Positions 10,505 through 19,248 of a stretch of 64,000 nucleotides of DNA are shown piece after piece (positions within the stretch are counted from its first letter, which is position 1; each line of letters starts with the position of its first letter). The stretch spans positions 4,774,001 to 4,838,000 of the forward strand of contig NZ_CP034073.1 of assembly GCF_003855155.1 (NCBI RefSeq), in the 5' to 3' direction. The DNA is from Shewanella psychromarinicola (GTDB taxonomy: Bacteria; Pseudomonadota; Gammaproteobacteria; Enterobacterales; Shewanellaceae). Made by a program: the position numbers and the translations under genes. Below the pieces are notes generated by a model. The model saw nothing but the letters and a program-made list of their open reading frames with translations. It was not told the DNA's origin and searched no databases.

Positions 10505-10645
10505 ACCAGCATGCCTAACAGCTGGGAGACCGCAATAATTCGTAGTAGATCACAGACCTCAGTGAACAGAGATGGTTAAATAGCATAAAGTTGAGCGAAT
10601 CTCGTTATCCATTATCATCTGTAGATAAAAAATAGGAATACATAC

Positions 10646-10948
10646 ATGAAAGCTAAATTAATCGCATTTGCAGCAGCGGCCACCTTGGCTATAGGTGTAT
10701 CTTCAGCATGGGCACAAGGCGCTTTACATCAAGCTGAAGTTCTCGACACCATGAATGGCGGTGGTTATACCTATGTTCAGTTAAAAGAAGCTGACAAAAC
10801 ATACTGGGCAGCAGGTCCGCAAACTGAAGTAAGCAAAGGTGACAAGGTCGAAGTGTCAGAGCAAATGTGGATGAGTGACTTTAAAAGCTCAAGCCTCAAC
10901 AGAACATTTGATAAAATCATGTTTGTTGGTGATATTAATAAAAAATAG
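10646..10948 (+). CDS. Small secreted NrfJ-like protein
   Basis: A 100-residue protein with a clear signal peptide (MKAKLIAFAAAATLAIGVSSAWA, cut after AWA). The mature part contains VLDTMNGGGYTYVQLKEADK and TYWAAGPQTEVSKGDKVEVSE. The GGYTYVQ/YWAA pattern resembles small periplasmic proteins annotated as NrfJ-related, probably with an OB-like fold. I recognise the pattern but not a proven function. The start has AGGAA at a good distance. A strong terminator follows 30 nt after the stop, so the gene is probably monocistronic. Confidence 0.6.
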   Translation: MKAKLIAFAAAATLAIGVSSAWAQGALHQAEVLDTMNGGGYTYVQLKEADKTYWAAGPQTEVSKGDKVEVSEQMWMSDFKSSSLNRTFDKIMFVGDINKK

Positions 10949-10978
10949 TACGTTTTATTGCTAAAACCTTACATAATT

Positions 10979-11005
10979 GACCAATCTTATCGATTGGTCT
11001 TTTTT
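10979..11005 (+). terminator. Rho-independent terminator of the NrfJ-like gene
   Basis: A perfect 8-bp stem GACCAATC / GATTGGTC with loop TTATC is followed by six T. The T-run directly abuts the ATG of the next gene at 11006. Confidence 0.88.
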
Positions 11006-11512
11006 ATGCAAAATTCATTTCCTCATCCTTATCAAATCGTGGATTTTTCTGCGTCAAATGCAACTCAAATCAGTCAATTGTACCATTGTGCCGTGCAAGG
11101 TATTATTCATCCAAGATACCCAAAATTAAAACTCAATGCATGGTCCTCAGCACCCCGTTCCGCTAAATTTTGGCAACTAAGATACAAACGAAATAAAGCA
11201 TGGTTAGCGCTTGATAACCAGCACGTTATTGGCTTTATTAGTGTGGAAACACACTTTAAATATCAAGGTTACATAGACTGCTTATATGTGCACCCCAACT
11301 ACCAACACCAAGGCATCGCCAGCGCCTTATACAGTCACTTACAGCATTGGGCAATACAGCAACAATATTCCAACCTCAGTGTTGATGCATCATGCTTATC
11401 TAAGCCCTTGTTTGAAACCATGGGCTTTATCTTGCAACACACAAGCTATCAGCAAAAACGCGGTCAAACCTTTACCGGCTTTTACATGAAAAAACCTATT
11501 CTAAAAGCCTAG
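11006..11512 (+). CDS. GNAT family N-acetyltransferase
   Basis: A 168-residue acetyl-CoA-dependent acetyltransferase with motif A, CLYVHPNYQHQGIASALYSHL (Q/RxxGxA type), at about residues 92-112. A C-terminal GFxxxxTSYQ segment follows. The open frame extends upstream to a TTG at 10958, but that would translate the terminator hairpin, so the ATG at 11006 is chosen. No Shine-Dalgarno is visible because the T-run of the terminator occupies that position. Substrate is unknown. Expression may depend on readthrough or a leaderless message. Confidence 0.8.
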   Translation: MQNSFPHPYQIVDFSASNATQISQLYHCAVQGIIHPRYPKLKLNAWSSAPRSAKFWQLRYKRNKAWLALDNQHVIGFISVETHFKYQGYIDCLYVHPNYQHQGIASALYSHLQHWAIQQQYSNLSVDASCLSKPLFETMGFILQHTSYQQKRGQTFTGFYMKKPILKA

Positions 11513-11803
11513 GTGCTAGGACGCTTCGCGGCTAGATCCTATAACAGCGGTAGAACTAGAGCTAGAACGATAACTGCACGCCATTGCGTGGCCTCAAAAA
11601 GGGCGCTAACGAGCGAACGCTTTGACCGCTTTATTTAGCAGCGTAGCGATCTAGCAGGACGCAGTCCGCCCTAGCCTCTAGGCTGTTACGCTTGTTATCG
11701 CTCTTCCCTGCTTTATTTAGCAGCGTAGCGATCTAGCAGGACGCAGTCCGCCCTAGCCTCTAGCCTCTAGGCTGTTATCGCTTGTCATCGCTTGTTACCC
11801 GCT
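11513..11803. repeat. Intergenic cluster of dispersed CTAGCAGGACGCAGTCCG-type repeats
   Basis: This stretch contains two nearly identical copies of a block beginning GCTTTATTTAGCAGCG, at 11628 and 11710 (82 bp apart). Each continues through CTAGCAGGACGCAGTCCG and CCTAGCCTCTAG. Flanking shorter pieces are GCTTCGCGGCTAGATCC and CTGTTATCGCTTGTCATCG. The same modules recur at 47.3-47.7 kb and 62.2-62.4 kb, so this is a dispersed family rather than a local accident. It separates two convergent genes. Confidence 0.85.
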
Positions 11804-12019
11804 TCAACGCTTTAACAGCGGTTGTAGCATTTCTTCCAATCCATTGAGTTTCACTTCATACATTAATGCGAGTTGCTCACCGAGCTTGCCCTCTGGAAAA
11901 CCTTTAGAATGAAACCAGACCAAATACGGTTCAGGTAAATGCAATAATTTACGTCCAGCATATTTACCAAATGGCATGGTTTGATTAATCGCTTCTAACA
12001 ATTGCTGCTCATTCATCAC
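11804..12019 (-). CDS. DUF3820 family protein
   Basis: A 71-residue protein matching the small DUF3820 family, with the characteristic MPFGKYAGRKLLHLPEPYLVW segment at residues 15-35 and a basic C-terminus. Relatives have been described as putative quorum-sensing-regulated factors, but the biochemical role is not known. Two adjacent ATG codons (12019 and 12016) are possible starts. The stop lies inside the edge of the neighbouring repeat cluster. Confidence 0.8.
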   Translation of the reverse strand: MMNEQQLLEAINQTMPFGKYAGRKLLHLPEPYLVWFHSKGFPEGKLGEQLALMYEVKLNGLEEMLQPLLKR

Positions 12020-12755
12020 TATGGCTCCAGGCCTTTGATTATCAATAAGGTTATTGTATTACCCATCACATTAACTATTTTATCAGCTCAGAGTCATTTT
12101 CAAAACTGCTTTAGGCTACGCCAAATCAACAGATAATGGATCTGTTTGCTATAGCGGGCCGTAAAGGCACCAGCAACGGAATAGCATAACTGACGGATGT
12201 CGAGTTAATGGCCATTCATGTCAAATCAGCACCAAGTTCACTTCAAAAACAAGCTCAAGTGACAATATCGAGCATTAATAAAGCGACTAATAAAGCCACT
12301 GCTAAAGTAAATGCTAAAGTTAAATACCCTATTTGACCTCAATTCTGGTTAATAAACGCTTATCAAACAGCCCTTAGCTTAAAAATAACCCATTTAGCTG
12401 CATCATCAAGTTATATCAATTAGCTATATTAAAATCATCCTATAGTCATTTAATGTATATAAATTGGTTATCTCGTTGCTGCCAATATTAAAACGGTGTC
12501 AGCACACTGGATTGTTAACCGTATTTAACTGGCGTAAGTCATTATTAAATTTAACCTTTAAGTAACATTGACGCATGTAAACTAGCGCCGTCAATTTTCT
12601 GTCTAAACACTCAACACAGTCAAATAACCGCCCAGATGACATTAATAAAAAACTGTCAAAAATCAACTAATTGACTAAACCCGCATCCATAATTACAGTG
12701 AGTTATCAATTACATTTAACGATGTAAGTTAATTTATATTGGGAGGGCAACGTCC
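12020..12755. other. Long intergenic region upstream of the ParA-like gene
   Basis: About 736 bp without a confident gene. The only candidate is a 42-codon frame at 12208-12336 (+), encoding a Lys/Ala/Thr-rich peptide (INKATNKATAKVNAKVKYP). It has no clear ribosome site and I do not call it. The last 300 bp are AT-rich and probably hold the promoter of the gene at 12756, which has a strong GGGAGGG ribosome site. I do not see a parS-like palindrome. Confidence 0.4.
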
Positions 12756-13502
12756 ATGATCATATTAGTTGGTGGTGAAAAAGGCGGCAGTGGTAAAAGC
12801 TGTCTTGCGCAAAATATTGCGGTATTCCTGACCAAAGAGGCGAATGCAAGCGTGATTATGGTCGACTGTGATCCACAACGAACCACATCAGACTGGATCC
12901 AAGCCCGTAACAATAATCCTAAATTACCTGCTATTAACTGCGTGCAACTCTATGGAAAAATTCGTAATGACTTACTCAGCTTAGAGCAACATTACGACTA
13001 CGTTATTGTCGATTGCGGTGGCCAAGATAATTTAGCCCTTAGAGCAACCATGTCAGTGGCATCCCATGTGTTAATGCCATTACGCCCCAAACGACGCGAC
13101 TTAAAAACCGTCAGTCATTTAGACGATATCGTCGCCACTTGTTTGATGATTAACCCAAAAATGAAAGCGTCATTCGTGATCACGCAGTGCCCAAGTTTAC
13201 CTAATCAGGCAAGCAGAATTATAGAAGCAAAAGATGTTTGTCGTACCTACGACATTAACGTGTTAGATGCGGTTAACTACAGTCGTAATATTTACGACGA
13301 TAGTGAAGAATCGGGATTATCTGTATTTGAATTAGAGCCAAAAGGTAAAGCGGCATTAGAAATGCGCAGTATTGCCTGCGAATTACTCGAAATTACCGAT
13401 GCAAAACAACTCATCGAACAGCGCAATACTGCATCAAATGTGACCACATTGAGAGGAAATTATGGGACTAGCCGATCTCAAGAAAAACGCTTCGTTATGT
13501 AA
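12756..13502 (+). CDS. Orphan ParA/MinD-family ATPase
   Basis: A 248-residue deviant-Walker ATPase. GGEKGGSGKSCLAQNIA (residues 6-22) is the ParA P-loop with the signature lysine, VIMVDCDPQRTTSDW is the switch region, and YDYVIVDCGGQD is Walker B. It lacks an N-terminal DNA-binding domain, so it is the small ParA (type Ib-like) form. It is not next to gidA/gidB and its partner is not ParB. A ribbon-helix-helix-type gene overlaps its 3' end by 41 nt in another frame. The pair resembles plasmid partition or positioning modules. The cargo is unknown. Confidence 0.85.
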   Translation: MIILVGGEKGGSGKSCLAQNIAVFLTKEANASVIMVDCDPQRTTSDWIQARNNNPKLPAINCVQLYGKIRNDLLSLEQHYDYVIVDCGGQDNLALRATMSVASHVLMPLRPKRRDLKTVSHLDDIVATCLMINPKMKASFVITQCPSLPNQASRIIEAKDVCRTYDINVLDAVNYSRNIYDDSEESGLSVFELEPKGKAALEMRSIACELLEITDAKQLIEQRNTASNVTTLRGNYGTSRSQEKRFVM

Positions 13503-13884
13503 AAATACCACTAACATTGCGGTATCGATTGATGACTTTATTGCGGCAGCCGATTTATATGCTGCGGGTCAAGACCGTCCTCAACATGATGCAAAGCAAA
13601 CAATTACGACAACCAATGCCGATAACCAGAGCAATATAATCGATTTTCTACAGCGTAAATATCCACAGTATCTTGAACCAATGGTGTCTGCGAATAAAAG
13701 CAAAAAACAGCCTTACAAACACTGTACATTTACCTTAAGTGAAACGGCAATAAATGAACTAACATTACTGAGCCAACAAGGAGTCATAGCAAAATCAAAA
13801 CTCATCAGGCAATTGATTTCACAACATTTCAGTCTATCACCACAACAACAAAAAATGTTAGAGGCTAATTTTTCAGACCAGTAA
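13462..13884 (+). CDS. ParA-partner candidate with C-terminal ribbon-helix-helix domain
   Basis: A 140-residue protein whose ATG at 13462 has the good ribosome site GAGAGGAAATT and lies inside the upstream parA-like gene (41-nt overlap). The N-terminal 70 residues are polar and low in structure. The C-terminal half (about 85-130, KHCTFTLSETAINELTLLS...SKLIRQLISQHF) has the strand-helix-helix pattern of Arc/CopG DNA-binding proteins. By analogy with plasmid ParA plus small RHH centromere-binding pairs, it may be the adaptor or DNA-binding partner. This is inference. I do not recognise a named family. Confidence 0.65.
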   Translation: MGLADLKKNASLCKNTTNIAVSIDDFIAAADLYAAGQDRPQHDAKQTITTTNADNQSNIIDFLQRKYPQYLEPMVSANKSKKQPYKHCTFTLSETAINELTLLSQQGVIAKSKLIRQLISQHFSLSPQQQKMLEANFSDQ

Positions 13885-14209
13885 TACATCTTAAATACAC
13901 CTAATAATTGCAAATAAGTACTCTTTTCTCCCCACCCTTTTGCTGGCAACAAATATGAGGTTAATATTTGTTAGTCAGTGCTTTTTTTTAAAGTTTAATG
14001 CCTTCATTCCAACCAAAAAGTTAATAGCCGACACCCTGATCACTATTTAGTTTTCACTAAAGCTTGAATTTGTTCAATCGCTACCCCATTAATTATTAAT
14101 ACTCACAGTATGAAAAAATGAGCAATGCACTCATCGGCAAGCTCCAGTAATCAATAATGATGGGTTCGAGACAATAATTTAACTCCCCTTCGACCACCAG
14201 GACATGTCT
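13885..14209. other. Intergenic region between the ParA pair and mtfA
   Basis: About 325 bp with no supported ORF, hairpin terminator or repeat. AGGA at 14199-14202 is the ribosome site of the next gene. Confidence 0.4.
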
Positions 14210-15034
14210 ATGATCGCGATTATAATATTGCTCGTTATATCAATGATAGCCGTGGGGTGGATCGTCAGTAGTCAATGGCGTATCAACCGTCAACGTAATA
14301 TCGTCACCCGTCAGCCATTTCCCACACGATGGCGTAACATATTGAAAACCCGCTTTCCATACTTTAAAGCCATGCCGACGGATTTGCAGCTTCAGCTCAA
14401 AAAACATATTCAAATCTTTATCGATGAAAAACAATTTGTGGGTTGTAACGGATTCGAAATTAATGACGAAGTAAAAGTCACCATCGCAGCCCAAGCCTGT
14501 TTATTATTACTCAACCGTAAAACCGACTATTACCCTAAACTGAAGCAAATTTTAGTCTACCCAAGTGCATTTATTGTTGAGCAAAACCGAACTGGCCTCG
14601 GGGGAGTACAATCGACCCAACGTAATGTCTTGCTAGGTGAATCATGGGAGTATGGTAAAGTTGTTTTATCATGGAACAGCACTGTAGAAGGCGCGGCAGA
14701 TCCATTTGATGGCAGTAATGTGGTCATACACGAATTTGCTCATCAACTTGATCAAGAAGATGGCAGCGCCAATGGCGCTCCTCCACTGCGAGATATCACT
14801 TCATATCGCTCATGGTCAACAACACTGGGGCAAGAGTTTCAGCAACTTCAGTATTGCGCTCAGCATCATATCCCGTCATTATTCAATTATTATGGCGCGA
14901 CCAATCCGGCGGAGTTTTTTGCGGTGATCAGTGAAACTTTTTTCGAACGACCTGTAGAGTTTTATCAACAACATCAACAATTGTATAAAGAATTGAGCCA
15001 ATTTTATCAGCTAGATCCCATAAATTGGCACTAG
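14210..15034 (+). CDS. mtfA: MtfA-like zinc metallopeptidase (M90 family)
   Basis: A 274-residue protein of the MtfA family. In E. coli MtfA binds the repressor Mlc and so affects glucose PTS expression, and it also has aminopeptidase activity. The zinc motif is VVIHEFAHQLDQEDG (HExxH near residue 175), and the downstream AEFFAVISETFFERP supplies the third ligand region. A hydrophobic N-terminal segment (IAIIILLVISMIAVGWIV) suggests a membrane anchor. The frame opens at ATG 14204, but AGGA at 14199-14202 is better placed for the ATG at 14210. Confidence 0.9.
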   Translation: MIAIIILLVISMIAVGWIVSSQWRINRQRNIVTRQPFPTRWRNILKTRFPYFKAMPTDLQLQLKKHIQIFIDEKQFVGCNGFEINDEVKVTIAAQACLLLLNRKTDYYPKLKQILVYPSAFIVEQNRTGLGGVQSTQRNVLLGESWEYGKVVLSWNSTVEGAADPFDGSNVVIHEFAHQLDQEDGSANGAPPLRDITSYRSWSTTLGQEFQQLQYCAQHHIPSLFNYYGATNPAEFFAVISETFFERPVEFYQQHQQLYKELSQFYQLDPINWH

Positions 15035-15085
15035 AATACTAATAGTAAAAACATCATAATAATTCACAATATGAAAAGGGATACT

Positions 15086-15691
15086 ATGCAATCAATTATC
15101 CACCGACTCGGTTTTATTGCCGTGTTAATGACCACAGTGACGGCTTTTGACTTACACGCAACGCAGGCGGAAGAATTAACCACAGAACAAAGTCAAACCG
15201 AGCCGAAAAATGAACACGTGAGTCAACAAGTGAGCTCCGAAAGCGAAGCTGTGATTAAAGACATCAATCAAAAAAACGAGTTAATTGACAGCCAAGGTTT
15301 ATCTGCAAAAGACAGCCAAGCTGTTAGTGGCTTATTAAATCAATTACATGAAAGTGCTGCTGCAGCAGACTGGAGTACTTATTTTAGTCTTTATCACCCA
15401 CAAGCCGTGTTTATTGGCACCGATGCATCAGAGCGTTGGAATATGATTGAATTTGAGCGCTATGCTAAACCCACTCAAGGTTGGCACTACGATGTAAAAT
15501 CGCGTCACTTGTTACAAATTGACGATACGATTGTATTTGACGAACAGCTCTACAGCCCAGCTTATGGCGTCAGCCGTGGTACTGGCGCGTTAGTACAAAC
15601 AGTTGATGGTTGGAAAATTGCTCAGTATCATTTGAGTTTCCCAATCCCAAACGACAAAGCTAAACGTATTACCAGCTTAATTATGCAATAA
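15086..15691 (+). CDS. Secreted SnoaL/NTF2-like (DUF4440-type) protein
   Basis: A protein of about 201 residues with an N-terminal signal peptide (MQSIIHRLGFIAVLMTTVTAF) and a polar linker rich in Glu/Gln/Ser. The C-terminal 120 residues have the NTF2-like pattern (LNQLHESAAAADWSTYFSLYHP, FIGTDASERWNMIEFERYA, GALVQTVDGWKIAQYHLSF). The ATG at 15071 is possible, but AAAAGGG at 15074-15080 serves the ATG at 15086. The function is unknown; related folds are used in calcium/calmodulin-kinase association and small-molecule binding. It follows mtfA by about 50 nt and may share its transcript. Confidence 0.7.
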   Translation: MQSIIHRLGFIAVLMTTVTAFDLHATQAEELTTEQSQTEPKNEHVSQQVSSESEAVIKDINQKNELIDSQGLSAKDSQAVSGLLNQLHESAAAADWSTYFSLYHPQAVFIGTDASERWNMIEFERYAKPTQGWHYDVKSRHLLQIDDTIVFDEQLYSPAYGVSRGTGALVQTVDGWKIAQYHLSFPIPNDKAKRITSLIMQ

Positions 15692-15743
15692 GGATTTAAG
15701 GATATGGTGGCCATTGTCGATTATCATGACCACCATAAAACTG

Positions 15744-15787
15744 AATACCTAATACCTAATACCTAATACCTAATACCTAATATCTAA
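15744..15787. repeat. 7-bp microsatellite (AATACCT)6
   Basis: Five perfect AATACCT units and a sixth AATATCT stand in the gap between the NTF2-like gene and the convergent HDOD gene. The array is outside coding sequence. Confidence 0.95.
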
Positions 15788-15850
15788 AGCTTAGCTTTTA
15801 AGATTGTCGGTAATTGCACAACATTCAGCATTCAAGAATCAATAATCCTT

Positions 15851-17314
15851 CTATGTCATTGACACCCTAAAACACACATTCGCTAGTTCACTAAAGTGTG
15901 TAAAACTGTCGAAATCTTCTTGCTCAAAATGACGTTCAGAACCCTGCCTATCGGCATAGAATAACCCTAACACTTTATGACCTACACAGAGTGGCGCTAA
16001 TAAAAAACCATGTTGAGAAAAACGTTCAACTAGCACATCATCAACTTGTACTTTGCATTCATTACTGGTTGGTGTATTTACCCAAAAGCTCTTTTTTTGC
16101 CCCACACATTGAGTGAAAACCGATGTTGGATCATCAAGTTCAATCACAAAGGCTTGTTTTAATAACTCTGCACCATCACCCATCATCACTCTGGGTTGTA
16201 ATAATTTACGGCTCGGTGATAGTAACAACACGCCACAACGATCCAAGCCAACACCGGTTAGCATCCCTTCTAATGTGGTGTGCATTATTTGATTAAAATC
16301 AGTTTTCTCCACCGCATAATGAGTGAGTTGCCTCAATTTTCTTAATTGATAACCTTGGTTGGTTTGTCGTATCTCTGTGGGCTCAATCGGAGAATCGGCT
16401 TTTTCTAATACGTCGCCAGTATTAGGTAAATAAGACACTATGGCTTTGGCACCATATTCAATGGCTAACTTATGGGTGATGTCACTGCAATCAATGAATC
16501 GTTGTGTAAACTCATCCACACTGATGTCTAACATGTCTGCGGCTTGGGATAAGCGCTTATGTAATTCTTCAGCATTAACGTTAGGCTGAGAAACAATTTC
16601 TGATAACTTATTCGCTAAAAATATACAACGGATCTCAGGCATGCGCTCATCAGGTTGTGCTAAAGACTTAATCAATACTTCACCTAAACCCCAACTTCTG
16701 GCAATACTTTGGGTAAGCTGAGGAAATGAGGTGCCAAGTTCAGCTCGGATCAGTGATTTTTGCTCAATGTTATCCTCAATGGTTAATAATTTTTTATCCA
16801 GTTGCTCGGTCTGCTCACCACCCATACTCCAAAAAGCACTTTCACCTATCCGATATAACAAAGAGGCAATAAACACTTCTTCACGCAACGACTCGCCCTT
16901 GTCGCTCATCATCATTCGAGCCAACATCGCCGCTTGAAATGACTGCGCCATCAGCTTTAATAAACGCTGGTAAACACCTTCTGAAAGGTGTTTATTTTCT
17001 AATAAGCTGGTCAGTAATTTAGCGGTAAGACAGATATTGCGAATAGTATCAAAACCTAGCACCACAGCCGCGCGGCTAACCGTTGAGACTTGACTAATGC
17101 CTTTGTTGTATATGGCGCTGTTAGCCACTCGTAAAATACGTGACGTTAATGCGTTATCGTGCATCACACTTCGACCTAATAAAGATAACGAAGACACATC
17201 GTCTTTTGCCAGCCTTTCTAAATCAAGCACGGTTGAACATAATGCAGGCATTTCTTGATCACTGATCCGTTTAGTCCAGTAATCAGCCCCTTTTTGCGGA
17301 GTCATAGGTTTCAA
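15851..17314 (-). CDS. HDOD domain protein with C-terminal GAF domain
   Basis: A 487-residue cytoplasmic signalling protein. Residues about 15-220 form an HDOD domain (MPALCSTVLDLERLAKDDV, LTSRILRVANSAIYN, AAVVLGFDTIRNICL), an HD-like fold lacking the full catalytic HD metal set. Residues about 330-480 are GAF-like (FNQIMHTTLEGMLTGVGLDRCGV, FLLAPLCVGHKVLGLFYADR). Proteins of this build are common in Shewanella and Vibrio, and the partners are usually unknown. It is a lone minus-strand gene with no close operon partner. Confidence 0.88.
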   Translation of the reverse strand: MKPMTPQKGADYWTKRISDQEMPALCSTVLDLERLAKDDVSSLSLLGRSVMHDNALTSRILRVANSAIYNKGISQVSTVSRAAVVLGFDTIRNICLTAKLLTSLLENKHLSEGVYQRLLKLMAQSFQAAMLARMMMSDKGESLREEVFIASLLYRIGESAFWSMGGEQTEQLDKKLLTIEDNIEQKSLIRAELGTSFPQLTQSIARSWGLGEVLIKSLAQPDERMPEIRCIFLANKLSEIVSQPNVNAEELHKRLSQAADMLDISVDEFTQRFIDCSDITHKLAIEYGAKAIVSYLPNTGDVLEKADSPIEPTEIRQTNQGYQLRKLRQLTHYAVEKTDFNQIMHTTLEGMLTGVGLDRCGVLLLSPSRKLLQPRVMMGDGAELLKQAFVIELDDPTSVFTQCVGQKKSFWVNTPTSNECKVQVDDVLVERFSQHGFLLAPLCVGHKVLGLFYADRQGSERHFEQEDFDSFTHFSELANVCFRVSMT

Positions 17315-17835
17315 AAAAACAGCCTAAATGTAACAAATATTATTTTCAGTATACTCAATTTCATCACAGTGTCTTGTAGATATTGTTACTCGCTCAAGCT
17401 AGCTCACGTATCAACGCAAAAACAACACTTTCGGCATCCTCAATCATACTGACTGGCAAGTTAACAAAATTGACTCTAGCACACTGAATAAACGACAATT
17501 TATATTGTGATTAATCACTTTATTTAGGCTCTGCTTATCTTTTTGCTTAGGAGTGGTCTGAGGTGCAACCCACCAATGCCATATTAAGGTCAATCCGTGG
17601 GATTTTTGGATAAATGAGTAGGTAAAAAAAAACGGCTCGCAAGAGCCGCAATCACAAATAATGTGGTTAAAAAAGCTTACCGGGAGGAAGTACCCAAACA
17701 ATCAGGATCAACAACTAAGCATATACTTATAATCCATCATACTTGGATAAAAATCCCGTACGACCTGTAGGTGAGCCGCACGGGGTTACAACAGTCACAA
17801 AGTGACTAAGCTTGTAAAATGGTCAGGCAACTATC
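17315..17835. other. Intergenic region between aceA and the HDOD gene
   Basis: About 520 bp. It contains the aceA-side terminator at 17624-17648 and presumably the promoter of the HDOD gene. An 85-codon frame on the minus strand (17444-17701) runs through the terminator hairpin and looks like chance. Nothing else is recognised. Confidence 0.5.
17624..17648 (-). terminator. Rho-independent terminator of aceBA
   Basis: Stem CGGCTC / GAGCCG with a GCAA loop (17633-17648). On the minus strand it is followed by nine T. It lies 188 nt past the aceA stop and closes the aceB-aceA unit. Confidence 0.85.
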
Positions 17836-19152
17836 TTAGAACTGTTCTTCTTCAGTAGAGCCCGTTAGTGCAGTTACTGAAGACTTACCGCCTTGGATAC
17901 ATGTTGTTACTTGATCGAAGTAACCAGTACCCACTTCTTGCTGATGCGACACGAAAGTGTAACCTTTCTTAGCTGCAGCAAATTCAAGTTCTTGTACTTT
18001 TTCAACATAATGCTTCATGCCTTCGCCACGTGCATAGTCATAGGCTAAATCGAACATGTTGTACCACATGTTATGAATGCCTGCTAACGTGATGAACTGG
18101 TACTTGTAGCCCATGTTTGATAACTCTTGCTGGAATTTAGCAATTGTTACATCATCCAAGTTCTTCTTCCAGTTGAACGAAGGAGAACAGTTATAAGCAA
18201 GTAGTTGATCTGGGTACTGTGCATGAATGGCATCAGCAAACTTCTTCGCTTCTTCAAGACAAGGTTTAGCGGTTTCACACCAAATTAAGTCAGCATAAGG
18301 TGCGTAGGCAAGACCACGAGAAATCGCTTGGTCTAAGCCAGCTTTAACGCGGTAGAAACCTTCGTTAGTTCGCTCGCCTGTCACAAAGTCACGGTCATAT
18401 TCATCACAATCTGAAGTCATTAAATCGGCAGCATTAGCATCAGTACGTGCAATAACTAACGTATCTACACCGCTCACATCTGCAGCTAAACGGGCAGCAA
18501 CAAGCTTTTGTACTGCTTCTTGGGTTGGCACTAGAACTTTACCGCCCATGTGACCACACTTTTTAACAGACGCGAGTTGGTCTTCAAAGTGAACCCCAGC
18601 AGCACCAGCATCAATCATCGACTTCATTAGTTCGAAAGCATTTAGTACGCCACCAAAACCCGCTTCTGCATCTGCAATAATAGGTAGGAAATAGTCAGTG
18701 TAATTGTCATCACCAGGATTGACTTCTTTGCCCCATTGAATTTGGTCAGCGCGGCGGAATGAGTTATTAATACGGCTTACTACTGCTGGTACAGAGTTAG
18801 CTGGGTATAGTGATTGGTCAGGATACATAGTGCCCGCTAAGTTAGCGTCCGCAGCAACCTGCCAGCCTGATAAATAAATCGCTTCAATACCCGCTTTTGC
18901 TTGTTGTACAGCTTGACCACCTGTAAGTGCACCAAGAGAGTTAACGTAGCCTTTCTTAGCGCCGCCATTAACCAGAGCCCACAATCTTGCGGCACCCAGT
19001 TTCGCAATCGTATTTTCTGGCACGACAGAGCCACGTAATGCGACGACTTCTTCAGCGGTAAAAGGACGCTTAACCGATTTCCAACGTGGATTTTCAGCCC
19101 AATCTTTCTTAATAGCATCAACCTGTTGCTGACGAGTTAGTTGTGTAGTCAT
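17836..19152 (-). CDS. aceA: Isocitrate lyase
   Basis: Cleaves isocitrate to glyoxylate and succinate, the first step of the glyoxylate bypass needed for growth on acetate and fatty acids. The 438-residue protein has the catalytic [16 protein letters not shown] motif and the ICL/PEPM barrel ([17 protein letters not shown]). The frame extends to 19185, but the ATG at 19152 is chosen: it has GGAAGGAG 7 nt upstream and gives the usual start [14 protein letters not shown]. It lies 96 nt after aceB, with an intervening hairpin. Confidence 0.97.
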   Translation of the reverse strand: MTTQLTRQQQVDAIKKDWAENPRWKSVKRPFTAEEVVALRGSVVPENTIAKLGAARLWALVNGGAKKGYVNSLGALTGGQAVQQAKAGIEAIYLSGWQVAADANLAGTMYPDQSLYPANSVPAVVSRINNSFRRADQIQWGKEVNPGDDNYTDYFLPIIADAEAGFGGVLNAFELMKSMIDAGAAGVHFEDQLASVKKCGHMGGKVLVPTQEAVQKLVAARLAADVSGVDTLVIARTDANAADLMTSDCDEYDRDFVTGERTNEGFYRVKAGLDQAISRGLAYAPYADLIWCETAKPCLEEAKKFADAIHAQYPDQLLAYNCSPSFNWKKNLDDVTIAKFQQELSNMGYKYQFITLAGIHNMWYNMFDLAYDYARGEGMKHYVEKVQELEFAAAKKGYTFVSHQQEVGTGYFDQVTTCIQGGKSSVTALTGSTEEEQF

Positions 19153-19180
19153 AATGTCGCTCCTTCCTGTGTAATGGGTC

Positions 19181-19206
19181 GGCAAAGTGAATTTTTCGAC
19201 TTTGCC
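19181..19206 (-). other. Hairpin in the aceB-aceA intergenic gap
   Basis: A perfect 8-bp inverted repeat, GGCAAAGT / ACTTTGCC, with a 10-nt loop lies between aceB and aceA. There is no T-run after the stem on the transcribed strand, so it looks like an mRNA stability or processing hairpin rather than a terminator. Confidence 0.6.
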
Positions 19207-19248
19207 TAATTCAGTAGTGTTGTAATTAATATTCTGATAACTGGCGTA

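Noticed and set aside
12208..12336. 42-codon Lys/Ala-rich frame
   Set aside because: No ribosome site and low complexity; mentioned only in the intergenic entry.
17444..17701. 85-codon minus-strand ORF
   Set aside because: It contains the aceA terminator hairpin and has no ribosome site.
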